Shown here: positions 22,349-28,387 of the stretch, in pieces
Numbering within the stretch: the first letter of the stretch is position 1
Layout: every line of letters begins with the position of its first letter
IMG/VR virus record: IMGVR_UViG_3300030333_004845
Coordinates: 1-28,387 of that record
Source: a virus
DNA: 28,387 bases
Direction: 5' to 3' (one strand)
The notes under the pieces: model-generated
The model's database searches: none
Told to the model about the DNA's origin: nothing
What the model saw: only the letters and a program-made list of their open reading frames with translations
Program-made: the position numbers and the translations under genes

Positions 22349-23702
22349 GATTAACCTTCTTCAATTGTGGTAATTTTTTAGTAGGAACGCCCATCGAACC
22401 TTTATCATTATCTGGCGTATTAACTTTTCTAAGCTTTGGAAGTTTCAAGTTTACTGCCTGTGGAATCTCTTCAAATTTAGGAAGATATTTATTCAGTATT
22501 TCCTCGAACTTCTTATCCATACCTTCTAATGAAAACTTAGCTCTATTAGATATAGCTAACCTTTTAGCTGGTAAAGTATATTTTTTATATTCTTTAAAGA
22601 CCTTAAACATCATCTGACCAGCATACTGATAATTAACAGCGAACCATTGAGCACCTGATTGTAACATTTCTTTTGGAACAGCCGACTTATGAACATCAAT
22701 CAAAGTACCTGGCAAAAGAACAGCGTTCTTATTATTAAGAAAATCCTTTTGCCCACCCCAATCTGGAGCTATAATAGGCTTCTCAGAAAAACAAGCTTCC
22801 AATAATGGTCTTCCAAATCCTTCACCATGAGTAAAAGTTATATGCACTTTAACCTTTGGATGATTATAAAGTTCATTTATTTCTTCATCAAGGAGATCTC
22901 CATGTAACAAATAAACATTAGGTAACTTACCTTTCACCGACCTTTTTATATCTTCAATTTTTTCTAACATTGTATTTCTATCTATAACAGAAAATGTAGC
23001 ACCACTTGTTTTCATTATTAAAGCTGGTGGATTTTTCTTATTCTTAAATGTTTCAAGAAATACCTTAAGCAACATACCTGTATCTTTTCTATCTTGACCT
23101 AAATCACCTTGCAACCAATGTCCTGTATAAAGAAATGCAAATTTCTCTGGAATCTTTTCCATTTCATCTACCAACTCTTTAGAAAACTCTTTGGTTTTTT
23201 TATAGATGTTTAAGTCAGCACCCTCAAATAAAACTTCCATTGGCTTAGTCATTCTTAATTCACCAACTTTTTGTTTTTGTTCATTCAACTTATCATAAAC
23301 AACACTATCGAATGTGTTTTTGACGAATTCAGATACAGCAATATTCATATCCATTCTGTTTAAACCTTCAATCCATTCAGCTTTTGGTGCTGTATTTTCT
23401 ATACCAGCGGTTACACCAATATTATATTTACCAACTCTAGTAAATTCATTTGGTACACTTACTTGAAAATGAATGTCTGGCTGTCTTGGCAAGCTATTAT
23501 CTGACATTAGCCTATCAATAATCAACTTATCTTTAGGATCTTTTTCATTAAGAGCATTCATAGGTGTATTTCCCCACCTCAAAGAATTTACATGAATGTC
23601 AAATCTATCCATATTAATTAATGAATGAATTAAATCTCTTGTGTGAGCACCATAACCACTTCTGGTTGCTGGTGGCCCTGTAACTAATACTAATGGTCTC
23701 AT
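22338..23702 (-). CDS. GT4-like glycosyltransferase with C-terminal motif repeat
   Basis: GT-B enzyme of the GT4/group 1 type. The glycine-rich N-terminal loop is TGPPATRSGYGAHTRD (8-23); FLYTGHWLQGDLGQDRKDTG (190-209) begins the C-terminal domain; ITFTHGEGFGRPLLEACFSE (288-307) is the E-x7-E nucleotide-sugar motif (Glu294 and Glu302), followed by KPIIAPDWGG. After the fold, a low-complexity tail carries two copies of a nine-residue motif: KLPKLRKVN (420-428) and KLPQLKKVN (443-451). AGGAG before the ATG at 23702. 454 aa is longer than the core fold needs. Confidence 0.8.
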   Translation of the reverse strand: MRPLVLVTGPPATRSGYGAHTRDLIHSLINMDRFDIHVNSLRWGNTPMNALNEKDPKDKLIIDRLMSDNSLPRQPDIHFQVSVPNEFTRVGKYNIGVTAGIENTAPKAEWIEGLNRMDMNIAVSEFVKNTFDSVVYDKLNEQKQKVGELRMTKPMEVLFEGADLNIYKKTKEFSKELVDEMEKIPEKFAFLYTGHWLQGDLGQDRKDTGMLLKVFLETFKNKKNPPALIMKTSGATFSVIDRNTMLEKIEDIKRSVKGKLPNVYLLHGDLLDEEINELYNHPKVKVHITFTHGEGFGRPLLEACFSEKPIIAPDWGGQKDFLNNKNAVLLPGTLIDVHKSAVPKEMLQSGAQWFAVNYQYAGQMMFKVFKEYKKYTLPAKRLAISNRAKFSLEGMDKKFEEILNKYLPKFEEIPQAVNLKLPKLRKVNTPDNDKGSMGVPTKKLPQLKKVNHGK

Positions 23703-23710
23703 CCTATCTC

Positions 23711-25105
23711 CTATCCTTCAAAAATTGTAAATCGTTTACGTGGTGTCCATTTTTCAAAAGCTGTGTTCATATGTTCTTTAAACAAATTACACATAGCAGC
23801 TGCTGACATCATAGCATCATCACTCATAACAAATTCATGACCTTTCATACCACACTCTTTCCGTTTTTCTGGTCCCATATCATACCACTCTTTAAGAGCA
23901 TCAGCAAAATCCTCAAATCGAGGTCTGTCATCAAAAATATATGGTGTTGGTATTGAACCTTGTAAACTTCTATTAGAAGGCCAGACTGGTTTAGCCCACT
24001 CACCATGAGTAAGGTCTGGATTATCTTTCCATTTTTTCTCATCATGTAATGAATGAACCCAACTGTAATCTTCATAGGTTAATAACTTATCCTTATACTT
24101 AAATCCACATTGGTCTTGTAATCCACCAGTAACATTAACTGATATTGGAGTACCACACATTAAAGACTCACAAGTACCTAAACCAAATCCTTCATTAGAA
24201 GCCATATTGATTGTAACATCAGCTATATTGTAAAGATAATTAAGTTGTTGGTCAGAGAGTTTTTTATGAGAAAATATAACATCGTAATCTGGACAAACAT
24301 TTTTTACAACCTCTGGTAAATTAGTTCCATTAGGATCTTTAGGTTGGGTGTGCATTATTAGAGCACATCTCTTAGCTTTTTCCTCAGGTAACATATCACA
24401 AAATGTTTTAAATGCAAGTATAACATCACCAGGAAGCTTTCTACGAATATTACGATTATTCCAGAACACTATAAAATCATATTCCCTATCGTCAACCACA
24501 TTTCGTTTAAAGTTTAATAAGTCTCCCCACTCTTTAACATCCAGTTCATCAATAGGATAGAAATTATCTGAATTGATTCCATGTGGAACATAAGTATTAT
24601 TCCAATCATTCGTTGGAACATTCTGGCGGACATTCTTAACAATATTGTGAGTCTGTTTTGAAATATTCATAATCAAATCACAACTCTCATAGAATGGTTC
24701 ATTCCACATTGGATAAGGCAAGTCATCCCAAATATTATAATAGAATATTGGTATTTCCATTCTAATCTCATGTTCCATTTGATATAACCATTCCCAAAAT
24801 CTTGGGTCTGTGTAGTGAAGTATAGCATCTGGCTTTTCAGTTGCTATCATATGCCTTAATAATTCAGGATTTCCATAACCACTAACAGGAACTATTTTTA
24901 GATATGCATCTTCTATACCAGTTTCTTTACGAACCGAATCATTCATATCAATAAATTTACCAGCATCTGGATGTTTAATAGCACCACCAATCTGAACCCA
25001 TTGGAAATGTTCTAAAGTACCCATAACTATTTCTCGAGACATTGTACCGACACCAGATGACATTCTCAAATCATCTGACAATAACAGAATCTTCTTCTTA
25101 TCCAT
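23711..25105 (-). CDS. GT4-like glycosyltransferase, 464 aa
   Basis: First glycosyltransferase of the run, GT-B type. KILLLSDDLRMSSGVGTMSR (5-24) is the N-terminal acceptor loop; YVPHGINSDNFYP (172-184) and FIVFWNNRNIRRK (211-223) are the linker and the start of the C-terminal domain with the phosphate-binding basic residues; NMASNEGFGLGTCESLMCG (300-318) is the E-x7-E motif (Glu305 and Glu313), then TPISVNVTGG. The last 130 residues include WAKPVWPSNRSLQGS, an insertion relative to ordinary GT4 enzymes. A GAGGG SD precedes the ATG at 25105. Substrate unknown. Confidence 0.8.
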   Translation of the reverse strand: MDKKKILLLSDDLRMSSGVGTMSREIVMGTLEHFQWVQIGGAIKHPDAGKFIDMNDSVRKETGIEDAYLKIVPVSGYGNPELLRHMIATEKPDAILHYTDPRFWEWLYQMEHEIRMEIPIFYYNIWDDLPYPMWNEPFYESCDLIMNISKQTHNIVKNVRQNVPTNDWNNTYVPHGINSDNFYPIDELDVKEWGDLLNFKRNVVDDREYDFIVFWNNRNIRRKLPGDVILAFKTFCDMLPEEKAKRCALIMHTQPKDPNGTNLPEVVKNVCPDYDVIFSHKKLSDQQLNYLYNIADVTINMASNEGFGLGTCESLMCGTPISVNVTGGLQDQCGFKYKDKLLTYEDYSWVHSLHDEKKWKDNPDLTHGEWAKPVWPSNRSLQGSIPTPYIFDDRPRFEDFADALKEWYDMGPEKRKECGMKGHEFVMSDDAMMSAAAMCNLFKEHMNTAFEKWTPRKRFTIFEG

Positions 25106-25113
25106 ATAACCCT

Positions 25114-25353
25114 CTAATCTTTAAGTAACGATTTTACATTTTTTGTTTTCCCATCATCACCGAAATATGTCTTTAAATTATCTAAATTTTCTGTAGCTTG
25201 AGATAATTTATTAGTCCATTCGTGAATTTCATCTGAGATTTTTGAGTGCTCCCCAATACCTACTGAATCATTGAAATATAACTCTAAAGTAGCTAATGCT
25301 GTTGAGCGTTGTGATTTCCAATAATCCAACTCTGCTTTTAACCATTTATTCAT
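25114..25353 (-). CDS. Small helical hypothetical protein, 79 aa
   Basis: An unrecognised, charged helical protein (WLKAELDYWKSQRSTALATL, then HEWTNKLSQATENLDNLKTY) with a Lys-rich end. Two helices with heptad spacing may form a hairpin or coiled coil. The ATG at 25353 has GGGAG and overlaps the ribbon-helix-helix gene in an ATGA junction. It ends eight bases before the glycosyltransferase run begins. Nothing shows function. Confidence 0.6.
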   Translation of the reverse strand: MNKWLKAELDYWKSQRSTALATLELYFNDSVGIGEHSKISDEIHEWTNKLSQATENLDNLKTYFGDDGKTKNVKSLLKD

Positions 25354-25538
25354 AATGCACTCCCGCTTGGTTTAAGGTTTTTCCATTCATTAATAGTTTT
25401 TCTGAAATCATCATTATGAACATACAAGTCCATTGAACGATTTACTAACTTTTGTAATGTAAAGCTATCATCTAAATTACTTATTTTGAATTTTTTATAT
25501 AGATTGTCTAATAACTTTACGGATGTCAATTTTAACAT
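25350..25538 (-). CDS. Ribbon-helix-helix-like small protein, 62 aa
   Basis: The pattern is a short N-terminal strand (MLKLTSVKL), a helix (LDNLYKKFKISNLDDSF), then a turn and second helix (TLQKLVNRSMDLYVHND), as in Arc/MetJ-type DNA-binding proteins, where the strand contacts DNA and the two helices make the dimer. The sequence TSVKLLDNLYKKFK matches the usual S/T-x-K/R-L-x-x-x-L-x-x-x-F pattern. If correct, it may repress its own or the downstream glycan genes. The start is ATG at 25538 with GGAG upstream. AT-rich DNA just upstream (25539-25577) could hold a promoter or operator. Confidence 0.5.
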   Translation of the reverse strand: MLKLTSVKLLDNLYKKFKISNLDDSFTLQKLVNRSMDLYVHNDDFRKTINEWKNLKPSGSAL

Positions 25539-25577
25539 AACATTAATCTCCGTATATACATATATAAATATATAAAA

Positions 25578-25979
25578 CTAATTTATTATAACATATTTTT
25601 TTTCTTTTTTCTCAGCTTCTTTTAGAGCACTTTCAGTTCCCTTTGATATGTGATTTTTCGGTATGAATGCAACCATTACATCTGTATATTCAGCTATTTC
25701 TTTATTTCGATTGTGGTAATGCCAGACAGCATAAGGTTTACCATAGTTATAACTTTCCAATACACAATGTTGATTATACTGATAATGAGCGGGTGGAAAT
25801 TCTGAATATTTTGTATCAAATTCTAAAGCATACTTTTTAGCATATCCATCAGCACCTTGTTTCTGTCCACCACTTACTATTTCTAATTCATCACCATATT
25901 TTTCTTTTAATTTATAAATAAACTCTTGTATTCTTCTTTTATTTGTATATTGTCTACTTCCTACTATTGCTACTTTCAT
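25578..25979 (-). CDS. SLOG-fold DUF2493 protein (YspA-like)
   Basis: SLOG-domain protein of the cpYpsA-related (DUF2493) group, which is thought to bind nucleotides or nucleotide-derived ligands. Numbered from ATG 25979: VAIVGSRQYTN (3-13, the G-S-R strand-loop), IVSGGQKQGADGYAKKYA (34-51, the S-G-G-x5-G-A-D loop) and a C-terminal VMVAFIPKNHISKGTESALK with the conserved K-G-T-x-S/x-A. GAGGA lies six bases before 25979; the in-frame ATG at 26033 has nothing comparable. 133 aa is usual. Such genes are frequent in phages, role uncertain. Confidence 0.8.
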   Translation of the reverse strand: MKVAIVGSRQYTNKRRIQEFIYKLKEKYGDELEIVSGGQKQGADGYAKKYALEFDTKYSEFPPAHYQYNQHCVLESYNYGKPYAVWHYHNRNKEIAEYTDVMVAFIPKNHISKGTESALKEAEKKEKKYVIIN

Positions 25980-26385
25980 AATCATTCCTCTTCTGCCTTT
26001 TAGGTGGCTTTTCTGATGTGCAGAATTTAGCACATTTATGAAATTCTTTTAAACCATCCAGTATATCTTCTTCCCTATTATAAGTATATTGAAATCGAAC
26101 TCTATTAGTCTTATCAGCATTTTTTTGATCAATAATATCGTACCAAACAAAATCATTATACTTTAATTCATCACCCACTTTTATATTAGTCTTAAAATGT
26201 AAATGAGATTCATATTTTATTAAAAAATTCTTTATATCATCTGGCTTTAAAGATCCATCCTCATACCACAATGTTAAATAATATGTAATACTATCCTTAT
26301 GAATACTTTCCAATTTATCTATAACTGATTCTTCAATTGCTTTATCTAAAAAATGAGATAGATTCATTCTAAGATTTACTTTCAT
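25954..26385 (-). CDS. Hypothetical protein, 143 aa
   Basis: Unrecognised, mixed alpha/beta protein with an opening MKVNLRMNLSHFLDKAIEES, a central alternation (SHLHFKTNIKVGDELKYNDF) that looks like a beta-barrel or OB-like stretch, and a very basic, disordered C-terminus (KPPKRQKRNDYESSNSRK). Two Cys (CAKFC) lie just before that tail. ATG at 26385 is joined to the nuclease gene by a TGATG overlap, with GGGAG upstream. It overlaps the SLOG gene by 26 bases. No function can be given. Confidence 0.6.
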   Translation of the reverse strand: MKVNLRMNLSHFLDKAIEESVIDKLESIHKDSITYYLTLWYEDGSLKPDDIKNFLIKYESHLHFKTNIKVGDELKYNDFVWYDIIDQKNADKTNRVRFQYTYNREEDILDGLKEFHKCAKFCTSEKPPKRQKRNDYESSNSRK

Positions 26386-27251
26386 CACTTTACTCCCGCG
26401 TCACAATATTCTGTCTGATTGAACTCGCAAAATCTGCAGTTCTTTTTAGATGCTTCTTTTCTATAAATATGTTCTACATTATATTCTCCATCAGAAGTAA
26501 AACATTCTGTCATAAATTCATCCAACCTAGCAACTACTTTATTAATTGATGGTTTACCATTTGCTGGTACAAACTTCTGAACTCTCTTTTGTGGGTAATC
26601 TGTATGTTCCCATAACTTACGTTTAACTATAAAAAACTCAACTTCAATTTTATCTATTGGATGATTGTATTGTTTGGCATAAAATTGTTTATACAATAAT
26701 AATTGGTCACTCTTTAACTTATCAGCCTTCATATATTTATTCCAACCCATAGTAGAAGTCTTTATATCATATATTTTGATTACATCTCTAACTGTATCCT
26801 TTATCACTACATCCAAGTAACCAACAAATTTAATATTATTTGGCAAATCATAATTTAATGGAACTTCGATACCAACTAACTCATAACCTCTTTTACTAAA
26901 ATATTGTGATCTCTTCTTTCTAAGAAATTTAAGTATCTCTACACCTTGACTATAAAACTCAACCATATCACTTTCAGTACAAAACATTTCACCACCATTA
27001 GCTTCTACAATCTGTTCAAAGTTTCGTTTCATTCTAGTCCGTAACATATCTTCTAATGGTAATTGTTCTGCTAGCTTAGCAGTATCGTTATACATTACTG
27101 TTAGAAAAGTTTGTATAACCTCATGCATTGATGTTCCAAACATTGTATGAATACTATCAGAGTATTCTCTCTGTTCATCTATGTATGCAGTTTTCCATCT
27201 ATGTGGACATTGAGCCCACATTGAATACTGACTATATGATATATTCTTCAT
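26385..27251 (-). CDS. PD-(D/E)XK nuclease with predicted 4Fe-4S cluster
   Basis: Cas4/RecB-family nuclease-type exonuclease, 288 aa. The N-terminus SYSQYSMWAQCPHRWKTAY (5-23) is the family's S-x-x-x-x-x-x-x-C-P-x-x-x-x-x-Y block. MHEVIQTFL (42-50) gives the helical His; GYLDVVI (144-150) supplies the metal Asp147 and YDIKTS (161-166) the D-x-K (Asp162, Lys164). Four cysteines, Cys15, Cys272, Cys275 and Cys283 (NCRFCEFNQTEYC), match the one-plus-three arrangement of Fe-S clusters in AddB and Cas4. It may process DNA ends during phage recombination or replication. ATGA overlap with the upstream gene. Confidence 0.85.
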   Translation of the reverse strand: MKNISYSQYSMWAQCPHRWKTAYIDEQREYSDSIHTMFGTSMHEVIQTFLTVMYNDTAKLAEQLPLEDMLRTRMKRNFEQIVEANGGEMFCTESDMVEFYSQGVEILKFLRKKRSQYFSKRGYELVGIEVPLNYDLPNNIKFVGYLDVVIKDTVRDVIKIYDIKTSTMGWNKYMKADKLKSDQLLLYKQFYAKQYNHPIDKIEVEFFIVKRKLWEHTDYPQKRVQKFVPANGKPSINKVVARLDEFMTECFTSDGEYNVEHIYRKEASKKNCRFCEFNQTEYCDAGVK

Positions 27252-27652
27252 TTACCCCACTTACCATTCTTTACTATTGTAGCCATAATACCATAGTTAG
27301 ATACATCAAGAAATGCATCTTCCATTGGTTCACCTTCTACAGCATTACCACGACCACTCATTAGTAAATTCTTTAATCTCTGTATCTTATCGTTCATACG
27401 AAACCAAAGACCAGTAAGTGATAATTGTATCTCTTCTGGCGTCTGTAATTGTGTACCAACTGAAATATTACCAGGACCATAGTCATGTTGTTTGTGTAGA
27501 AACAACTCATATTGTTCTCGTTGTAATCTACGAAACTCAGCTGTCATCTGTGGCCATTCTTCTTCCATCATTGAAACAATATCACCACCCTTTTTATTTT
27601 CATATTGGGTAGCATACTTCTTTTTTGTTTTAGATTCTTTTATAGTTTTCAT
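27248..27652 (-). CDS. DUF1599 (Nmad1) predicted nucleotide-modification protein
   Basis: A DUF1599/Nmad1-domain protein, a family predicted from gene neighbourhoods to act with base-modification systems. Numbered from ATG 27652, it has EFRRLQREQYELFLHKQHDY (39-58, with the K-x-x-D-Y-G loop at 54-59), LWFRMNDKIQRLKNL (82-96, R-x-x-D-K-x-x-R motif) and EDAFLDVSNYGIMA (111-124, the E-D-x-x-x-D-x-x-N/x-Y-x end). The fold is helical and MazG-like. GGAG is well placed before 27652; the ORF-opening ATG at 27676 has no SD. A sigma70-type promoter candidate lies just upstream. 134 aa. Confidence 0.8.
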   Translation of the reverse strand: MKTIKESKTKKKYATQYENKKGGDIVSMMEEEWPQMTAEFRRLQREQYELFLHKQHDYGPGNISVGTQLQTPEEIQLSLTGLWFRMNDKIQRLKNLLMSGRGNAVEGEPMEDAFLDVSNYGIMATIVKNGKWGK

Positions 27653-27675
27653 TATAACACTCCAATTTACATGCA

Positions 27676-27705
27676 AATATACACATTTTTTAGTATATTA
27701 GTCAA
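27676..27705 (-). promoter_or_regulatory. Candidate sigma70-type promoter before the Nmad1 gene
   Basis: Read on the minus strand: a TTGACT -35 box (27700-27705), an 18-base spacer, and a TATATT -10 box (27676-27681), one and one mismatch from TTGACA/TATAAT. It overlaps the stop end of the Mom/DUF4338-like gene and is placed for transcription of the Nmad1 gene and everything downstream. It lies in one of the few gaps in the window (27653-27697). The match could be chance in AT-rich DNA. Confidence 0.4.
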
Positions 27706-28297
27706 GTCTTTTTATAAAAATTATTTTCTTATTTTCACCAGTCGGTGGTAAAAAAGTTTCTTTCAAATATTCAGCACTACTCCACTTTACTGAAAATGAT
27801 TTTCTCTCTTTCGCTAATCCAGCAGTTTCACCAATCTGTTTCCAGTTATCTGCCTTATAAACAGCACCATTATTGCCACCAGCTACGAAAGTAATTAACC
27901 ACTTCAAATCATCTCCATACTTTTTCTTCCACTCTATAGGTGCTTGTTTTCTAACCTGTTTCAATATCTGCGTTCCTGCATTTTTTATTGATTTTGTCAT
28001 ACAGAATCTCCAGTTATTCGCTATAGTATTAAAATATGCTGGTTCTTTATATTCATCTGCCTTCTTACCTAAATGATTTAATATATCTTTAGGACAAGGA
28101 TAAACAGAAGAACCAATTCCAATCATACCAATAGGTTTTTCAACACCTAATATATTAGTATAATCAGAATGGTATACTAACCAATCAATTCTTCTTCCGA
28201 CAGATTTATGACTAGGAACATAAGAATGATGGTTATTAATAATCTTCTTTACTAAGTTTGCGGCTGATTCTGTATTAACCATTTCTAGCGATATCAT
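27698..28297 (-). CDS. Mom/DUF4338-like (GNAT-fold) protein, 199 aa
   Basis: Resembles proteins of the DUF4338 (DruA) and Mom group. The second half has NNWRFCMTKSIKNAGTQILK (positions about 106-125), then WKKKYGDDLKWLITFVAG (141-158) and GAVYKADNWKQIGETAG (162-178), matching the N-x-R-F-L...Y-G...L-x-T-F-V-x...G-T-x-Y-x-A-A-N-W-x-x-x-G-x-T-x-G series of DUF4338 and the related Y-K-A block of Mom. The N-terminal half (IINNHHSYVPS) recalls Mom's entry motif. In phages such proteins can be DNA-modifying (Mom adds an acetamido-type group to adenine), and the Nmad1 gene next to it fits that. Start uncertain: ATG 28297 without SD, or ATG 28282 overlapping the upstream gene. Confidence 0.5.
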   Translation of the reverse strand: MISLEMVNTESAANLVKKIINNHHSYVPSHKSVGRRIDWLVYHSDYTNILGVEKPIGMIGIGSSVYPCPKDILNHLGKKADEYKEPAYFNTIANNWRFCMTKSIKNAGTQILKQVRKQAPIEWKKKYGDDLKWLITFVAGGNNGAVYKADNWKQIGETAGLAKERKSFSVKWSSAEYLKETFLPPTGENKKIIFIKRLD

Positions 28298-28387
28298 TTT
28301 TTATTTGTCTTTTAATTTTTTTATTTAGATAGTATGTATAAATATGTTTTGGTTTTCTCTTCTTAAAAAATATATTCGGGTCTCCTT
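28275..28387 (-). CDS. 3' end of a gene cut by the window edge
   Basis: An open frame enters from the right edge and ends at TAA (28277-28275), overlapping the beginning of the Mom/DUF4338-like gene. The last 36 residues (for example DPNIFFKKRKPKHIYTYY, then NDIARNG) are basic and aromatic, look like coding sequence, and contrast with the two other frames, which close soon after the edge or run without such content. Too little is left to name a family. Support is compositional only. Confidence 0.4.
   Translation of the reverse strand, partial: GDPNIFFKKRKPKHIYTYYLNKKIKRQIKNDIARNG

Noticed and set aside
23845-24560. Extra minus and plus frames in the 464-aa GT4-like gene
   Set aside because: They lie within the E-x7-E region and central domain of a complete gene.
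25539-25577. AT-rich gap before the ribbon-helix-helix gene as a promoter
   Set aside because: Alternating AT runs give many weak -10 matches but no good -35; could hold an operator, not shown.
27128-28076. Plus-strand frames at the right end
   Set aside because: Complements of the nuclease, Nmad1 and Mom/DUF4338-like genes.
1-28387. tRNA genes, CRISPR arrays, insertion sequences
   Set aside because: No cloverleaf with T-loop consensus, no regularly spaced direct repeats, and no transposase or terminal repeats were seen by eye.

Overview
The window is an AT-rich, densely packed stretch in which every supportable gene lies on the minus strand, so transcription runs from high to low coordinates. 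Most neighbouring genes touch or overlap (ATGA, GTGA, TTGA or TAATG junctions) and most starts have a clear Shine-Dalgarno (SD) sequence of the GGAG/GAGG type. The tiny unknown genes and the phage-style nucleic-acid genes at both ends suggest a tailed bacteriophage, probably marine and fairly large. No capsid, tail, terminase or polymerase gene is in view, so this is inference. The host is unknown. One lipoprotein has an acidic stretch after its lipobox cysteine, as in exported Bacteroidota lipoproteins, but the strong SD use does not single out that phylum.

Layout in transcription order. (1) 28387-25114, nucleic-acid block: a gene cut by the window edge, a Mom/DUF4338-like protein, a DUF1599 (Nmad1) protein with a candidate promoter in front, a PD-(D/E)XK nuclease with a predicted Fe-S cluster, an unknown gene, a SLOG-fold DUF2493 protein, a ribbon-helix-helix-like protein and a small unknown. 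(2) 25105-2639, about 22 kb of glycan genes in one almost gapless run: about twelve glycosyltransferases (GT4-like, other GT-B, GT2, GT8-like, DUF616, DUF5672, PLOD-like, and a GT9-like/methyltransferase fusion), five methyltransferase domains, two 2-oxoglutarate/Fe(II) oxygenases, a sulfotransferase, a cytidylyltransferase and sugar-nucleotide enzymes (CapD/PseB-like, GalE-like, RmlD-like, RmlC-like, FdtA-like, DegT aminotransferase, C-methyltransferase). Three unknown genes, one a zinc ribbon, sit inside this run. (3) 2600-1, small-gene block: a Lys-rich small protein overlapping a lipoprotein gene, several acidic or membrane-anchored small proteins, and a structured intergenic element near 231-365.

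How the genes may work together. The central run could build and attach an unusual glycan. The enzymes between 9642 and 13896 resemble a pathway for a 3-amino, possibly C-methyl-branched, 6-deoxysugar. The glycosyltransferases would assemble it, and the methyltransferases, sulfotransferase and oxygenases would decorate it. Possible targets are host surface polysaccharide, virion proteins or modified DNA; the sequence does not decide. A collagen-type (PLOD-like) glycosyltransferase together with two oxygenases raises the possibility of hydroxylation followed by glycosylation of a virion protein. The flanking Nmad1, Mom/DUF4338-like and SLOG genes point to nucleotide or DNA modification as a second theme.
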